64,000 bases of DNA, taken from positions 496,001 to 560,000 of the forward strand of contig SJRY01000080.1 in the NCBI GenBank assembly GCA_011319805.1, written 5' to 3'. The position numbers and the translations under genes were made by a program. Origin of the DNA: Macrocybe gigantea. Its lineage: Eukaryota; Basidiomycota; Agaricomycetes; Agaricales; Callistosporiaceae. The stretch's first letter is position 1; each line of letters starts with the position of its first letter. Positions 42,401 to 53,575 of this stretch are shown here, in pieces. The notes under the pieces were generated by a model. It worked only from the letters and a program-made list of their open reading frames with translations, searched no databases and had not been told where the DNA came from.

Positions 42401-43603
42401 TTCGCGAGTTATGGACTCCCAAAAAAGGTCATCAGCAATAGAGGAGGACAATTCGTCTCCGTGTTCATGACGGACCTCTACACGCTTTTGGGAATCAAAG
42501 GAGCTCCCTCGACGCCATATCATCCACAAACCGATAGACAGACGGAATGAGTAAACCAGGAACTCGAACAATACCTGAAACTCTTCGTGAACTACCAGCA
42601 AAATGACTGGGCAGACTGGCTACCAATGGCTGAATTCTCCTACAACAATCGGATTCACTCAGCAACTGGATATTCTCCATTTTATCTGAACCACGGGCGA
42701 CATCCGTACACCGGAAAAGAACCTCCGAAGCATAACACCAAATCGCAGACTGCTGAGGAATTTGCCGAGATGATGAAGGAAATTCGGACTAAGGCTGAGA
42801 CCTCCTTGAAAAAAGCCGCTGAGACAATGAAACGGACCTACGACCGGAAACAGAAGCCCGCCTGATAATATCATGAGGGCAATCAGGTCTGGCTGGAAGG
42901 AACGAATATCACAACCGACCGGCCGACCGATAAACTTAACGACAAACGGTTTGGTCCTTTCAAAGTCAAATGGCAAATCAGAGAATCGGCATACGAACTC
43001 GAACTACCGGAACACTGGCAAATTCACCCTGTCCGAAATGAGTCTGAACTCACCCCATACACAGCACCGGTGTTTCCACAACAAAAAGTGGTAACGATTC
43101 TGAAACGGCCTCCTCCCATTATCGTGGAAGGAGAAAAACAATATGAAATAGAGGCTGTGATAAATTCTCGATGGAACTGAGGAAAATTACAGTACATGAT
43201 ACATTGGAAGGGATACCCTCTCAAAGACGCCACCTGGGAACCTGCTGAAAACGTCAACGGAGATGCGCCGGACGCGGTTGCGAAATTTCATCACGAGAAT
43301 CCCAAGGCGCCATCCCTAGAAAAAGGACAATGTCAATTGCCACCCCGACCCACGCCAAAGAAGGTAGTACGCACCCGCTTCCATCAGACCCAATCGCCGA
43401 AGGTCTTGTTCGACCACACGGCTGATGAAGTCTGGGTCTGCCCACGAGGTCAACAAATGAAGACGCTCCCGAAGAAGGAGACCCTTACCGGCTGGATGTC
43501 AGACCCGAGCGAAGTCGAAGAACAGCTGGACGTGGCTTGGCAAGCGTGGCAGCAATGTCAGAACCAGGAAGTCATAGGCAAGGACGAGCACCAGAAGGAT
43601 TAG
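39484..43603 (+). pseudogene. Chromovirus pol with chromodomain, broken
   Basis: Protease has the catalytic ALLDTGCTGSCID (about 39883-39921). RT has DGSLRPVQDYRKLNDMMIKN and IYMDDILIF. RNase H has VDASNYAIGGVLSQE and WTDHKNLEYFQ. Integrase has the zinc motif (H..H..CDKCQRTK), VDLIGPL, ISNRGGQFVS and the last Glu in PQTDRQTE, so the middle catalytic Asp is Asn (42437-42439). The chromodomain (YEIEAVINSRWN, then HWKGYPLKDATWEPAENV) lies at 43140-43260. TGA stops at 40211, 41237, 41765, 42548, 42863 and 43178 mostly stand where Arg is expected. Frame slips occur near 40,000. Confidence 0.93.
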
Positions 43604-43661
43604 GAGAATGATGATGAAGAAAAACATGATTGCGAGGACGCAATCCCTAAGAGGAGGGTAA

Positions 43662-44083
43662 TGTTACGATTTCAGGCTAATCGTTATTTTGACGACGGGC
43701 ACGTGACTCAAAAGCCACATGACGAACACATGATAGACGTGACGCAACAAACAAGATACAATGCAACAACTCGAGGAAACCCTATGATAATGATGCGTCA
43801 GCGCTGACTAGGGCAGAGGGTTATTGCGCAGCATCTGCAGGACAACGCATGGAGCACAGTCGAATTCTGACTCACATAGACAAGGGCTTAGGGTTTCACA
43901 TATCATGAGGCTAGCACACTCATGGTCCGTGCTCAGTAGTCATAATGAATAAATACCTGAATTGTACGTAGCAGAACCCAGCTTCGAGCTGGCTTATAAT
44001 AGCACTCTTATCCCTGCCTCTCACCTCTAAGTGATAGTTAGAGTGACCTGCGCGCAGAATTGGTTTTGCGTAGCAGGCATGCA
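43662..44083 (+). repeat. 3' LTR of the chromovirus, 3'-truncated
   Basis: Begins TGTTACGATTTCAGG and follows the 5' LTR, with an extra stretch of about 50-60 bp near 43960-44040 that is absent from the 5' copy. The LTR end is replaced by a LINE 3' end. Confidence 0.8.
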
Positions 44084-44242
44084 TATGGGTAGGAGACAGC
44101 AGGGTTAGTGCACCCTCTATGTACATCCCCTCAGTCTGGTTGCATTCGGACTTGTTGTATTTATTGTAGATACCCTCGTGTATTTACAAGCGGACTGCCA
44201 CTGAGCACCACTTTATAAATTGTTGATTTAAAAAAAAAAAAA
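44084..44242 (+). mobile_element. LINE 3' end, plus strand, strongly 5'-truncated
   Basis: About 150 bp of the LINE 3' UTR ending TTGTTGATTT and a short poly-A (44230-44242). It matches the 3' ends at 57690-57854 and, in reverse, at 45850, 51741, 59225 and 62598. It lies in the LTR of the chromovirus. Confidence 0.85.
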
Positions 44243-44990
44243 GGAAGCACATGATGGAAATGACCAATGCCATCCCAACCACATCAACAGGGATGAACAT
44301 CAAATTAATAACTGAGGGCCGCAGCTCCGGGTTATGTGAAATGAAGGTCGGGCCATGATTAGATGGCTCCACCCAATCAAGACCAAGGTCGAGTGCTGCA
44401 TTACACAACATCTCTCCTCATGTATGCTGTGAAGTATGGACTCTATCCCAGAGTTCATAGTAACAATTGAAATCCCCTCCCAGATAAGTTAGGTTGGAAA
44501 AATCAGGTCTTTCTGCACAATCGTGCAGCAAATGAATAGCACTTCTGTCTACATCAGAGTAGGCGTTTGCGAGGAACAGAGGCTCTCCCAGAGTGGAGAA
44601 GCTGATGATCATCAGGTCATGACTATCGATGAGATCACGTCGAAGGGAGGGACACAACTGACATAAGCAGTTGTGAACATATGCCATCACATGAGGAGAA
44701 TCCTCATATGAAGAGCAGCGAACAATGCAAGTCCAGTCAGGATGACTGGAACCTCTGACTACTGGCTCGCCGTCAGTGCTGTGTGCTGACGGGGCTTGTC
44801 TTAGCAGGTTCCAAGCAGGTTCTTGGAGAAACAAGATATCATAGTCCTCTCCAAGAGTGGAGAGGAGAACGTCCATGTGTACATATTTCCTATTTATATT
44901 TTGAGAGAAAATATGAAACAAAGAAATCAAAGAGCGTCCACCTGACCCAGGGACAATAGCCAGGGCTGGTCCACTGGAGGTGTTGCTCAT
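44243..44990 (-). pseudogene. LINE APE-type endonuclease region
   Basis: On the minus strand the frame from 44990 reads FSQNINRKYVHMDVLLSTL, DILFLQEPAWN and the endonuclease block LTYLGGDFNCYYELWDRVHT. A stop follows, and then the continuation DWVEPSNHGPTFISHNPE. GGDFN is the catalytic motif of APE-type LINE endonucleases. The 3' part (RT) is missing here. Confidence 0.85.
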
Positions 44991-45849
44991 GATGCATCGG
45001 CCTCCGCATTACACTGCAGGGAGGCATTAGAATGTTTGGGACTTGATCGTACTCAATCATGTACCAGCTGATAATGTTGTTTGATCCATTCAGGATCAAA
45101 TCAGTTCTTCCAGAAGGCACACTTCTGGTCATCAGTGGAGTGGTCTTTGCTGCAGCTAAGACACTTCGGAGCATGTGGGCAGGGTTGGCCTGCTGGAGTT
45201 GCCTTGCAAGGAGGGTTTGCCTTGGGTCTTGCCTTGCAGCAAGACGCAAGTGTGCAGTGGTGCTCTTTTCTATGGGACTCCCCACAGATCGAGCAATAGA
45301 GGGATTGCTGGTTACACTTCAGAGCAGAGTGTCCCCAGCACCAACAATGCTCACAGAGAGGAACTCCTGGTGAGGAGAGAGCAGTGTGGAAGTGGCATCG
45401 CCAGTTCCAGACCATAACCATGCAATTGTCCAGAGCCTTAACGTTCTGGCCAGTTGACGTATCCTCGATATTGAACCAAACGGTCACAGTATTGGAATTC
45501 TTGGAGTTGCACATGACATGTGGAACTCCAATGAGAGTGATGAGATCTGAGAATGAAGAGTCTCAGAGGATCTCATAAGCTTGCTGGGCAGTGATGACAC
45601 TTCTATTAGCATTGAAGTATGGTACGTCAAGCAGTTTTACATAGGAAATACTTATAGGAATAGCGAGGTCAATGGTAGATCCTGCTGGAGCATATCAGAG
45701 AGCAGCCTCACACAAAATACTGAGGTCCTTAGGTGATGCCACCTTTGTCATCAAACAAGAAAATGAGGAGGCAGAGTGATCCTGGATTGATTCACATTGG
45801 ATCCATGATTTGCCAGCAGTCAGCTCTTGATTGAAGGCAGAGAGAAGAG
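44991..45849 (-). pseudogene. LINE ORF1 (C-terminal half with zinc knuckles)
   Basis: Three Cys/His knuckles are seen on the minus strand at about 45120-45360: CEHCWCWGHSALKC, CSICGESHRKEHHC and CLSCSKDHSTDDQKC. They are the RNA-binding part of a Tad1-like ORF1. The frame is interrupted by stops. At 45849 a composite element is inserted, and the rest of this ORF1 resumes at 51047. Confidence 0.85.
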
Positions 45850-45861
45850 TTTTTTTTTTTC

Positions 45862-47660
45862 TTTTTTAAATCAACAATTTATAAAGCAGTGCTCAATGGC
45901 AGTCTGCTTGTAAATACATGACGGTACCTACAATAAATACAACTAGTCTGACCGAAACCAGACTGAGGGATGTACATAGAGGGCGCACTAACCCTGCTGT
46001 CTCCTGCCCGTACCTGAGCCACTCGTGCTCACACTCGCACTAACTTGCCCGCTCGATCTGCATCCCCAGCTCCTAAGAGCTGGTCATGGTCAGTTCCATG
46101 TAAAGGGTCCGAAAGGGCCCATAACGACAGGTGTCACAAAGTCTGCAGATCATAATAAAGCTCGGTGTTTGCTTTCATCAGACACCATGCTGACTTGATG
46201 CTCTGAGTCCCCCAGCCGAAGGCTGGCTGCGGTCACTTCCATGCACAGAACTGACCATTGATCCAAATGCAAGCTTTGCGCTGCATCTGGCATAATTGCT
46301 TCAGCAGTGCAACATCACGCATACCATTGAAGTTCCATAGCAAACAGCCATACATTGTGATAGGACACATGCATGACAGGTAGAGAATGCGCTTCTGTTG
46401 AGGGGATAAACCTCACACAGAATTGCCCAGCATCTGAAAAGCCCTGGCAGTAGTCAGCACTTTCATTGCATAGAAACGGACATGCTCCTTGAAGGATAGG
46501 CGCCCATCCAGGAAGAACCCAAGGTATCTCCAAACATCCTTGGGCTGTAAGGGAGTGTTGCCATGAATGGGGCAAAACCCAAGTCAATAGAAGGACGGCA
46601 ATCCTTGCTATTGCGTGAAAAGTGCTGCAATTCAGTTTTGTTGTATTCGACAACAAGACCGAAGTCCATAAAGAGGTTGTGCACAGATGCGTACACCCTC
46701 TGAGGCTTCGGAACATTGTCCGGAATGGATTTGGACTGAGTGATAATCAGCCCGTCATCTACAAATGACATGATGGTTGGCATATTGTCAACCTTCTGGT
46801 ATATTTTCAGTACTGGCGCCAAGTACAAGGCTGACAGTACAGGGGATAGAGCAGAGCTTTGGCTGACAACCAACATCGGCATCGAACTCTGGTGAGACGG
46901 CACTACGCCAGGCATATGAAGTTTTACGCCTGACAAGGTAAGACTCAAAGAACTTAGACACTTGATGTGCGAAGCCCCTGTGTTGAAGTATCCTCACCAA
47001 CATCCGATGGTTGAGAGAGGGAAAATATTGAGCAACATCGAAAGCAATAATGCTCATCTTGAGACCCTTTAGCTAGCCTTGCCAGATAATATGGGTTAGG
47101 AAGACACCAGCATCCTCTGTGGAGTTCTGCTGAATGCCACCGAACTGCTTCAGATCAAAGACAGAATATTTGGTCACTTCGTATTACATACACCGCACCA
47201 GCATTTTTTCGACGAGTTTGCCGAGGGTATTCAGAAGCACAATCAGATGAAAGGCTTTTGGGGTATTGTATGCAGGTTTGCTGGGTTTCAGAATAATCAC
47301 CGACAGGCTCTGCTTGAAGTAGGAGGGCCAGTGGCCCAGTTCCAAACATGCATTAGCAATGTTCAAGAAGAAATCAGCCAAGTAAGGAAATTTCACCAGC
47401 TGCTTAATGTAGCCCCATAACAGATGATCAGGTCCTGGAGCGGACATATTGCTGCATGGCTCCAAGGACTCTCGGAGTTCTGCAGCAGAGAACGGGACCC
47501 AGTCCTGAATTGGATGAGGCTCAAGCTCATCAAGCTTATCCAGATTAACTGGCCTGTCGGATGCAGCGTTGTAGGATTTGTCGAGTGCATTCTACAGCGA
47601 CTCGATAGAGTTACAAGGTTGCCCCCAAAAGGAGATGGCCTCATAGGCCGGAAGCGGCCT
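45862..47660 (-). pseudogene. LINE reverse transcriptase region and 3' UTR, RNase H deleted
   Basis: The minus strand carries RT blocks (MSAPGPDHLLWGYIKQLVKF, SVIILKPSKPAYNTPKAF, catalytic SFVDDGLI near 46750). Near 46240 the 3' UTR joins straight to the sequence just after RT, so RNase H and the C-terminal motif are missing. Near 47650-47690 RT is joined straight to ORF1, without endonuclease. Frames are broken. Confidence 0.82.
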
Positions 47661-49490
47661 TTGCTTCGTCCTGTGTTCGATCACGTACCAGCTGATAGTG
47701 CTGTTTGATCCACTCGGGATCAAAATGGTTCTTCCAGAAGGCACACTTCCAGTTGTCGGTGGAGTGGTCTTTGCCACAGCTAAGACACTTTGGAGCATGC
47801 AGGCAGGATTGGCCTGCTGGAGTTGCCTCATAAAGAGGGTTGGCCTTGGGTCTTGCCTTGCAGCAAGACATGAGTGTGCAGTGGTGCTCCTTTCTATGGG
47901 ACTCCTCACAGATCAGGCACTGGAGAGATTGCTGATTACACTTTAGAGCAGAGTGTCTCCAGCGCTAACAACGTTCGCAGAGAGGAACTCCCAGTGATGA
48001 GAGAGCAGCACGGAACTGGCATCGCTAGTTCCAGACTATAACAGTGCAGTTGTCCAGAGCTTTGACATTCTGGCCAGTTGACATGTCCTCATTATTGAAC
48101 CAAATGGTCACAGTATGGGAATTCTTGGAGTTGCACATAATGTGAGAAACTCCAATGAGGGTGATGAGGTCTGAGAATGAGGAGTCTCGGAGAATCTCGT
48201 ATGCTTGCCGGGCAGTGATAACACTTCCATCGGTATTGAAATAAGGTACGTTGAGCAGTTTCACATAGGAAATGCTTATAGGAATGGCAAGCTCAATGGT
48301 AGATCCAGCCAGAGTGCACCAGAGGGTGGCCTCACACAACATGCCAAGGTCTTTGGATAATGCCACCTTCATCATCAGGCAAGAGAATGAAGAGGCGGAA
48401 TGGTCTTGGATGGACTCGCATCAGATCCAGGATTTGCCAGCTGTCAGCCCTCGATTGAAGGCAGAGAGAAGAGTTCCAGCAGCAACAGAAGCATTGTCAG
48501 CAGGGAAAGTGAAGGTCACCCTGATATTACATCGGGATGGCCCATGGGAAGTGGACTTTGCCTTCTTCTTGGGTGGTCCGGAAGACTCCCTGGTCGCTTC
48601 CTTTTGCAAGGAGACAATCTTCTCCATGGGGAGGTGTGGAAAAGTCTTTGCCAAAGCAATGATAGCTTCGGCAGGGGTATTGGCTGGTTGGGCCAAGGCT
48701 TGCACGTATGAGCACTTGCCAGCAGCAGGGCAGGTAGCCCTATTGACAGGAGGGGGCAGTTCATGACCCGGAGTTCGGGAGTGGAACCGCGGTTGCAGCA
48801 GAGGGGGGCGGTTCGGATTCCGAGGCAGTCTCAGAGGGTGAGCACCCATGTTCGAATGAGAGTCTTCCAGGCATATGGTGCCAGAAGGAGAGGTGTGAGG
48901 GTCAGTGAAACAAGTCACCTTCCCACGAGAGGGGAGGTGGGCATTGACAATTTCTTGCAAACGCCTCCTTAAGGGGTGCTGGGGCCCGTCAAGCATGGAG
49001 ACGGAAAACATATTGACATCGCCTGCACTGCTGACCAAAGTTGCAATGCCTTGGCCATAGCATATTGATATCCTGCTGGAATAGAGACGGAGGATGAGCC
49101 GACCTTCAAGATCCAAGCCTTGAGGGCAGCAAGAGATTCAGCTGCGACCTTCACTTCACCATGAAGGAACTGATCCCCTTCGGAGAAGATCGTGATGCCA
49201 ATAGCATTGTCATTGTATGCTGCCTTGGTGGACAGAATTGATAGAGAGGGAGGAGCAGAGGGTACGGTAGGCCCTCCTGCATTAGAAGGGTTGGTGTCGT
49301 CGGTATCCATAAGACTGTCGCCACCTTGGAACAGGAGGCTCACATTTCCTGAGGGGGAAGAGGAGGCTCACATTCCCTGAGGGGGAAGAGGAGCAGGGGA
49401 ATGGGATGGGCCAGCAGAGGGCCATCCAGGGTGCAGGTTGAGTGGTGCATGGCTGCCGCCGCTGACAATATTGGGCGGGTTGTCACTCAT
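47661..49490 (-). pseudogene. LINE ORF1 of composite E1
   Basis: From the ATG at about 49490 (MSDNPPNIVSGG) the minus strand reads a Pro/Ser-rich start, then LSTKAAYNDNAIGITIFSEG, SSAGDVNMFSVSMLDGPQHP and LRRRLQEIVNAHLPSRGK. A Lys-rich patch (PPKKKAKSTSHGPSRC) follows, then the zinc knuckles near 47760-48000. Frame breaks interrupt it. The 5' UTR (TCGCGAAAATCGGCT, 49520-49540) matches the one at 55411 on the plus strand. Confidence 0.82.
49326..49386. repeat. Tandem duplication of about 29 bp in LINE ORF1
   Basis: GAGGCTCACATT(T/C)CCTGAGGGGGAAGAG occurs twice head to tail near the 5' end of ORF1. Other ORF1 copies in the window do not show it. Confidence 0.8.
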
Positions 49491-49544
49491 AGAAAAACTC
49501 TGGTAGGTCGGTTGATTTTTAGCCGATTTTCGCGATATGAAAGA

Positions 49545-50092
49545 TAAAGGTGCTCAAGGGTATGTAGGACTCGGGTCTGCAACTTGATACGAGATCTGCC
49601 CAGTCGATAACGGTGTAGAGCAATGGAAGCGATGATGGTGAGTTGTTTACACTTGTTACAAATGGGCATTGCGGAAAGAGAAGCTGTGATCTGGAGAGAG
49701 TCTGGAGGACGCTTTCTAAATCATCTGGTGACTCGATTAGCACCAAGTCCATACCAAGCAGATTGCCAGCAATGTCGGAGATAAACTCAGGCATGCTGTC
49801 CTTTGGAAGAGTCCGGCATGGATCAGAGAGGTCCAACAATGGAATATCTAAAGAGAGCGACAACGGACAATGGTCCAAAGTCAATCTCAGGTCATCGTGA
49901 ACAACTGGTGCTCCCCCCACCACATCAACATCAAATTGATAACTGAGGGCCACAGCTCCACATTATGTGAGATGAAGGTCGGGCCATGGTTAGATGGCTC
50001 CACCCAGTCGAGACCAAGATCGAGCACTGCATTACACAACATCTCTCCTCATATATGCTGCGAAGTATGGACTCCGTCCTAGAGTTCATAAT
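49545..50092 (-). pseudogene. LINE endonuclease C-terminal fragment
   Basis: On the minus strand it reads DLGLDWVEPSNHGPTFISH at its upstream end, matching 44243-44460, then HDDLRLTLDHCPLSLSL. It lies between LINE 5' UTR and REP1, out of normal LINE order, so it was joined there by a jump or deletion. Confidence 0.75.
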
Positions 50093-51032
50093 CGAAGTTT
50101 AGCCCCCCCTTGCGGAGGAGGCTGCTAACCCAGGCCCAGTCTTATGATCAGACCGTTTAGCCCAGGAGTTTCACACTCCAGCTTCAACTTAAGCAGTTAC
50201 CTGGGTGTATTATCCCAGGAACCACCGATAGAGGAGTCAGGTCTCTTGAGCCAAGGACTGGAGACTGTCCAGCCTTGCTATGGCCTAGCAGTATCTGGGT
50301 CACTACTCTGTGCCTGCCTTCCTGTCCCTCAGCAGATGGTTCGCAGATGCATCACATGTGCAGATCCCCATCTGTCCAAGGTCTCTGTCTTGCTACATGC
50401 CTCCCAGACTGGCATCCGATATTACAGCAAGGTCCATGGTCCTCCCATGACAGATTCCCACAGGGGAAGCCCTTACTGAACAGGTCTGGATCTGCTTCTG
50501 CCAACTTAAGCAGGTGACGTACTGCAGGTGACTAACCAGTTCGTGATTATCACCAATGGCTCCCACTTTACTGGGTACCCTGTTGGCTCAAATGCTATCA
50601 GGTAGTTATCAGCCTAATTTCTGGTATGGTCCCTTATCCTTTTGGCCCCTACCTTTTAAGATCGGGAATCACGTATGGTCTGCCAGATTAAGGCATTGTC
50701 TGGCACTTATATTCCAAGGCCATCCACACCAAGGGAAACCTGGTCACATGAGTTAGGGTCATGTGACACTTGACCCATATTGTGGGGTAAGTCACATATG
50801 TGATGCATAACCCAGCTTATGTCACATGCCAGTTGCTTAGTCATATGACCAAGTCACCTCCCTTGTGGGAACAACTGTCACAACTTCCTGCCCATGTCAT
50901 GTGGAACCAGCTCCAGACACTTCCGAATGCAAACCTGAAGATGCCACCTCCAGGACTAGAACCCACAGCTTCATGGATTGCCACATCCACAGGACTACCT
51001 GACTGCATTTACCACTATGCCAATCAGCCCTT
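50093..51032 (-). repeat. REP copy 1 (tRNA-headed non-coding unit, about 0.94 kb)
   Basis: On the minus strand it starts AAGGGCTGATTGGCATAGTG and ends CTAAACTTCG. The head has a perfect A box, TGGCATAGTGG, and a near-consensus B box, GGTTCTAGTCC. It lacks about 350 bp near the 3' end that REP2 and REP3 have, and its one copy of the internal 70-bp unit sits elsewhere (about 50679-50745). Its 3' end is joined to LINE endonuclease sequence. Confidence 0.85.
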
Positions 51033-51046
51033 GGCAGAGAGAAGAG

Positions 51047-51740
51047 TACCAGTGGCAACAGATGCATTGTCCACCAGGAAAGTAAAGGTCACCCTGACAT
51101 TACATCAGGATGGGCCATGAGAAGTGGACTTCACCTTCTTCTTGGATGGTCCGGAAGACTTCCCAGTGGCTTCCTTTTGCAAGGAGACAATCTTTTCTAT
51201 AGGGAGGTGTAGAAAGGTCTTTGCCAAAGCTACGATAGCTTTGGCGGGGTATTGGCTGGTTGGGCCAAGGCTTGTGCATAAAAGTGCTTGCCAACAGCAG
51301 GTCGAGTAGCCCTATTAACAGGAGGGGACAGTCCATGCCCTGGAGTTCAGGAGCGGGACCGTGGTTGCAGTGGAGGGGGCAGTTCAGATTCTGAGGCGGT
51401 CTCAGAGGGCACATGCCCATGTTTGATTGAGAGTCTTCTGGATGTATGGTACTAGAAGGAGAGGTGTGAGGATCAGTGAACCGAGTTGCCTTTCCACATG
51501 AAGGGAGGTGAGCATTGACAATTTCCTGCAAACGCCTTCTCAGGGGGTGCTGAAGCCCATCAAGCGTAGAGATGGAGAACATGTTGACATCACTGGCACT
51601 GCTGACCAGAGTCGCAATGCCCTCAGCAATAGCATATTGATATCCCACCGGGATGGAGATGGAGGATGAGCTGACCTTCAGGATCCAAGCCTTGAGGGCA
51701 GCGAGAGATTCGGCTGCAGCCTTAGCTTCACTGTGAAGGA
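51047..51740 (-). pseudogene. LINE ORF1, upstream continuation of the copy at 44991-45849
   Basis: Minus strand, 5' half of ORF1: LVSSASDVNMFSISTLDGLQ and LRRRLQEIVNAHLPSCGKAT are readable. It is cut at 51740 by the poly-T of the next composite. The ORF1 start is lost. Confidence 0.8.
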
Positions 51741-53575
51741 TTTTTTTCTTTTTTTTTTTATATCAACAATTTATATAGCGGTGCTCGGTGGCAGTCCGCT
51801 CGTAAATACACAACGGTACCTACTATAAATACAACTAGTCTGATCCAACCAGACTGAAGAAAAATACATTGAGGGCTGCAATGCCCTATTCTCTCATGCC
51901 CGTGCTCGAGCTGCCCGACCCGAGCTCACGCATACTCACTTGCTCGAGCACCGTCCCCTAGCCCGAAGGGCTGGTTGTGGTCAATTCCACGTAAAAGATC
52001 TGACAGGACCTATAATGAATGCTGTCGCAGAGTTTGGGGTTCGCATACTGCTTGATCAGCACTTCAGTCGCTGACCCAACTGCTTTAAGATTGTCCAGAT
52101 TGCCCCGGGCGATCTCTGCTGCAGAACGGCAGTCACCTGCTGCCTGGATCCAGAATAAAAGCACCCACTGCCTTGTTAGATGTCAGGTACTTAATAAACC
52201 AGTGACACACAAATGCATCAAATTGGCATTCAGTTGGCCTGTGCCAGTTATGGCACTGAGTCATAACGTGGACGGGGTCTTCAGCCCCTCATCCGCAAGA
52301 GCATAAATCGCTCTCTACGAAGTTGAACCGTGCCCGATATGCATTGATTGGTACATGGCTGCATGCAAGGCATGTGCAGCACGAAGTTTAGCCCCCCCTT
52401 GCAGGAGAGGCTGCTACCCAGGTGGGTTTGCTAGATTAAGGCTATTGTCCAGCACTTTCACCCCAGGGCCATCCATGCCCAGGGGAACCCTTAACCTAGG
52501 ACTCTTTACATGGGTCCAGTGTGCATCCATCAGGCTTACGCCCTCCCTATTTGGTCTGTGGACCCCCCCTTGCCAATGGCTGAGGCCTTCCCAAAGTTGG
52601 GTGTGGACTCAGGGATGGTACCATCTTACTCAGCTGCGGTCTGCCAGATTAAGGCTTTTGTCCAACACTTGCACCCCAAGGCCATCCACGCCAAGGGGAA
52701 CCATTTAAGCCTGCCAAGTAGGTTGGCATGGACTTTCACCTACCCACTGGGGTCCCCAGAGTCCCACGGAACCCAGGAGTTCACACTTCAGATTCAACTT
52801 AAGCAGCAACCTGGGTGTATTATCCCAGGGCCACCAACAGAGGAGTTAGATCTCTCGAGCCAAGGACTGGAGACTATCCAGCCTTGCTAGTGGTGTCTAG
52901 GGCATGACCCCCAGTCCTGCCTTCCCATCCCCTGGCAGATGGTTCGCTGATGCTCCTTAGGGCGTGGATCCCCATCTGTCCAAGGTCTCTGTCTTGCCAT
53001 TTGCCTGCCAGACTGGCCTCCGATATCACAGCAAGGTCCATGGTCCTCCCATGACAGGTTCCCACAGGGGAAGCCCTTAGCTGAATAGGTCTGGATCTAC
53101 TTCTGCCAAAGCATACTGCGCCATGACTAACCTCCATGGACCCCTACTTCAGGTGGCTCACATGGTACCGGGTGCCCTGTTGGCTCAAACGCCATCGGGT
53201 GGTTATCAGCCCAATTCCCGGTATAGTCCCTTATCCTTTCAGCCCCTACACTTTTAGATCGGGGATCACATGCAAGCACGTAAGTTAGGGTCATGTGACA
53301 ATTGACCCATGTAGTGGGGTAAGTCACATGTGTGACATATAACCCAGCTTATATCACATGCCAGCTGCTTAGTCATATGACCAAGTCACCTCCCTCATGG
53401 GAACAACTGTCACAGGGTCGTGATACTTCCTGCCTGCATCACGTGGAACCAGCTCCGGACACTTCTGAATGCAAACCTGAAGATGCTACCTCCAGGACTA
53501 GAACCTGCGGCTTTGTGGATTGCCACATCCACAGGACTACCTGACTGCGTTTTACCGCTATGCCAACCAGCCCTT
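51741..53575 (-). mobile_element. Composite retroelement E2 (REP2 plus LINE 3' end)
   Basis: On the minus strand: REP2 (53575-52382), then about 640 bp of LINE 3' sequence (C-terminal motif and 3' UTR), then poly-A (51741-51759). No matching target-site duplication is seen: the left flank is ORF1 and the right flank is the LINE C-terminal region. About 100 bp of LINE (52279-52380) is repeated just outside the REP at 53578-53680. Confidence 0.65.
52382..53575 (-). repeat. REP copy 2 (tRNA-headed non-coding unit, about 1.19 kb)
   Basis: The head on the minus strand reads AAGGGCTGGTTGGCATAGCG, with A box TGGCATAGCGG and B box GGTTCTAGTCC, and the end is CTAAACTTCG as in the other copies. Two similar 70-bp blocks lie inside (about 52424-52500 and 52636-52708). 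Open frames exist, but they shift between copies, so the unit is probably non-coding. Confidence 0.85.

Larger units (their letters stand above)
37037..44083 (+). mobile_element. Ty3/gypsy chromovirus, nearly complete but inactivated
   Basis: It has a 5' LTR (37037-37537), gag, protease, RT, RNase H, integrase and a C-terminal chromodomain, then a 3' LTR (from 43662) that is cut by a LINE end. It is inserted in the RNase H end of an older gypsy copy. Chromodomain integrases direct such elements to marked heterochromatin. Stops are mainly single TGA codons, so the copy is younger than the gypsy element to its left. Confidence 0.93.
45850..51032 (-). mobile_element. Composite retroelement E1 (REP head plus rearranged LINE), with target-site duplication
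   Basis: Read on the minus strand: tRNA-like head and REP body (51032-50093), a LINE endonuclease piece (50092-49545), LINE 5' UTR and ORF1 (about 49540-47680), RT (about 47650-46250), 3' UTR and poly-A (45850). The same 14 bases, GGCAGAGAGAAGAG, flank the unit at 45836-45849 and 51033-51046. The interrupted host ORF1 continues on the far side. It therefore entered as one unit by target-primed reverse transcription. Confidence 0.8.

Noticed and set aside
51741..53575. Target-site duplication for composites E2 and E3
   Set aside because: The flanks were compared and do not match (ORF1 against C-terminal region; RT against endonuclease), so only E1 is claimed to have one.
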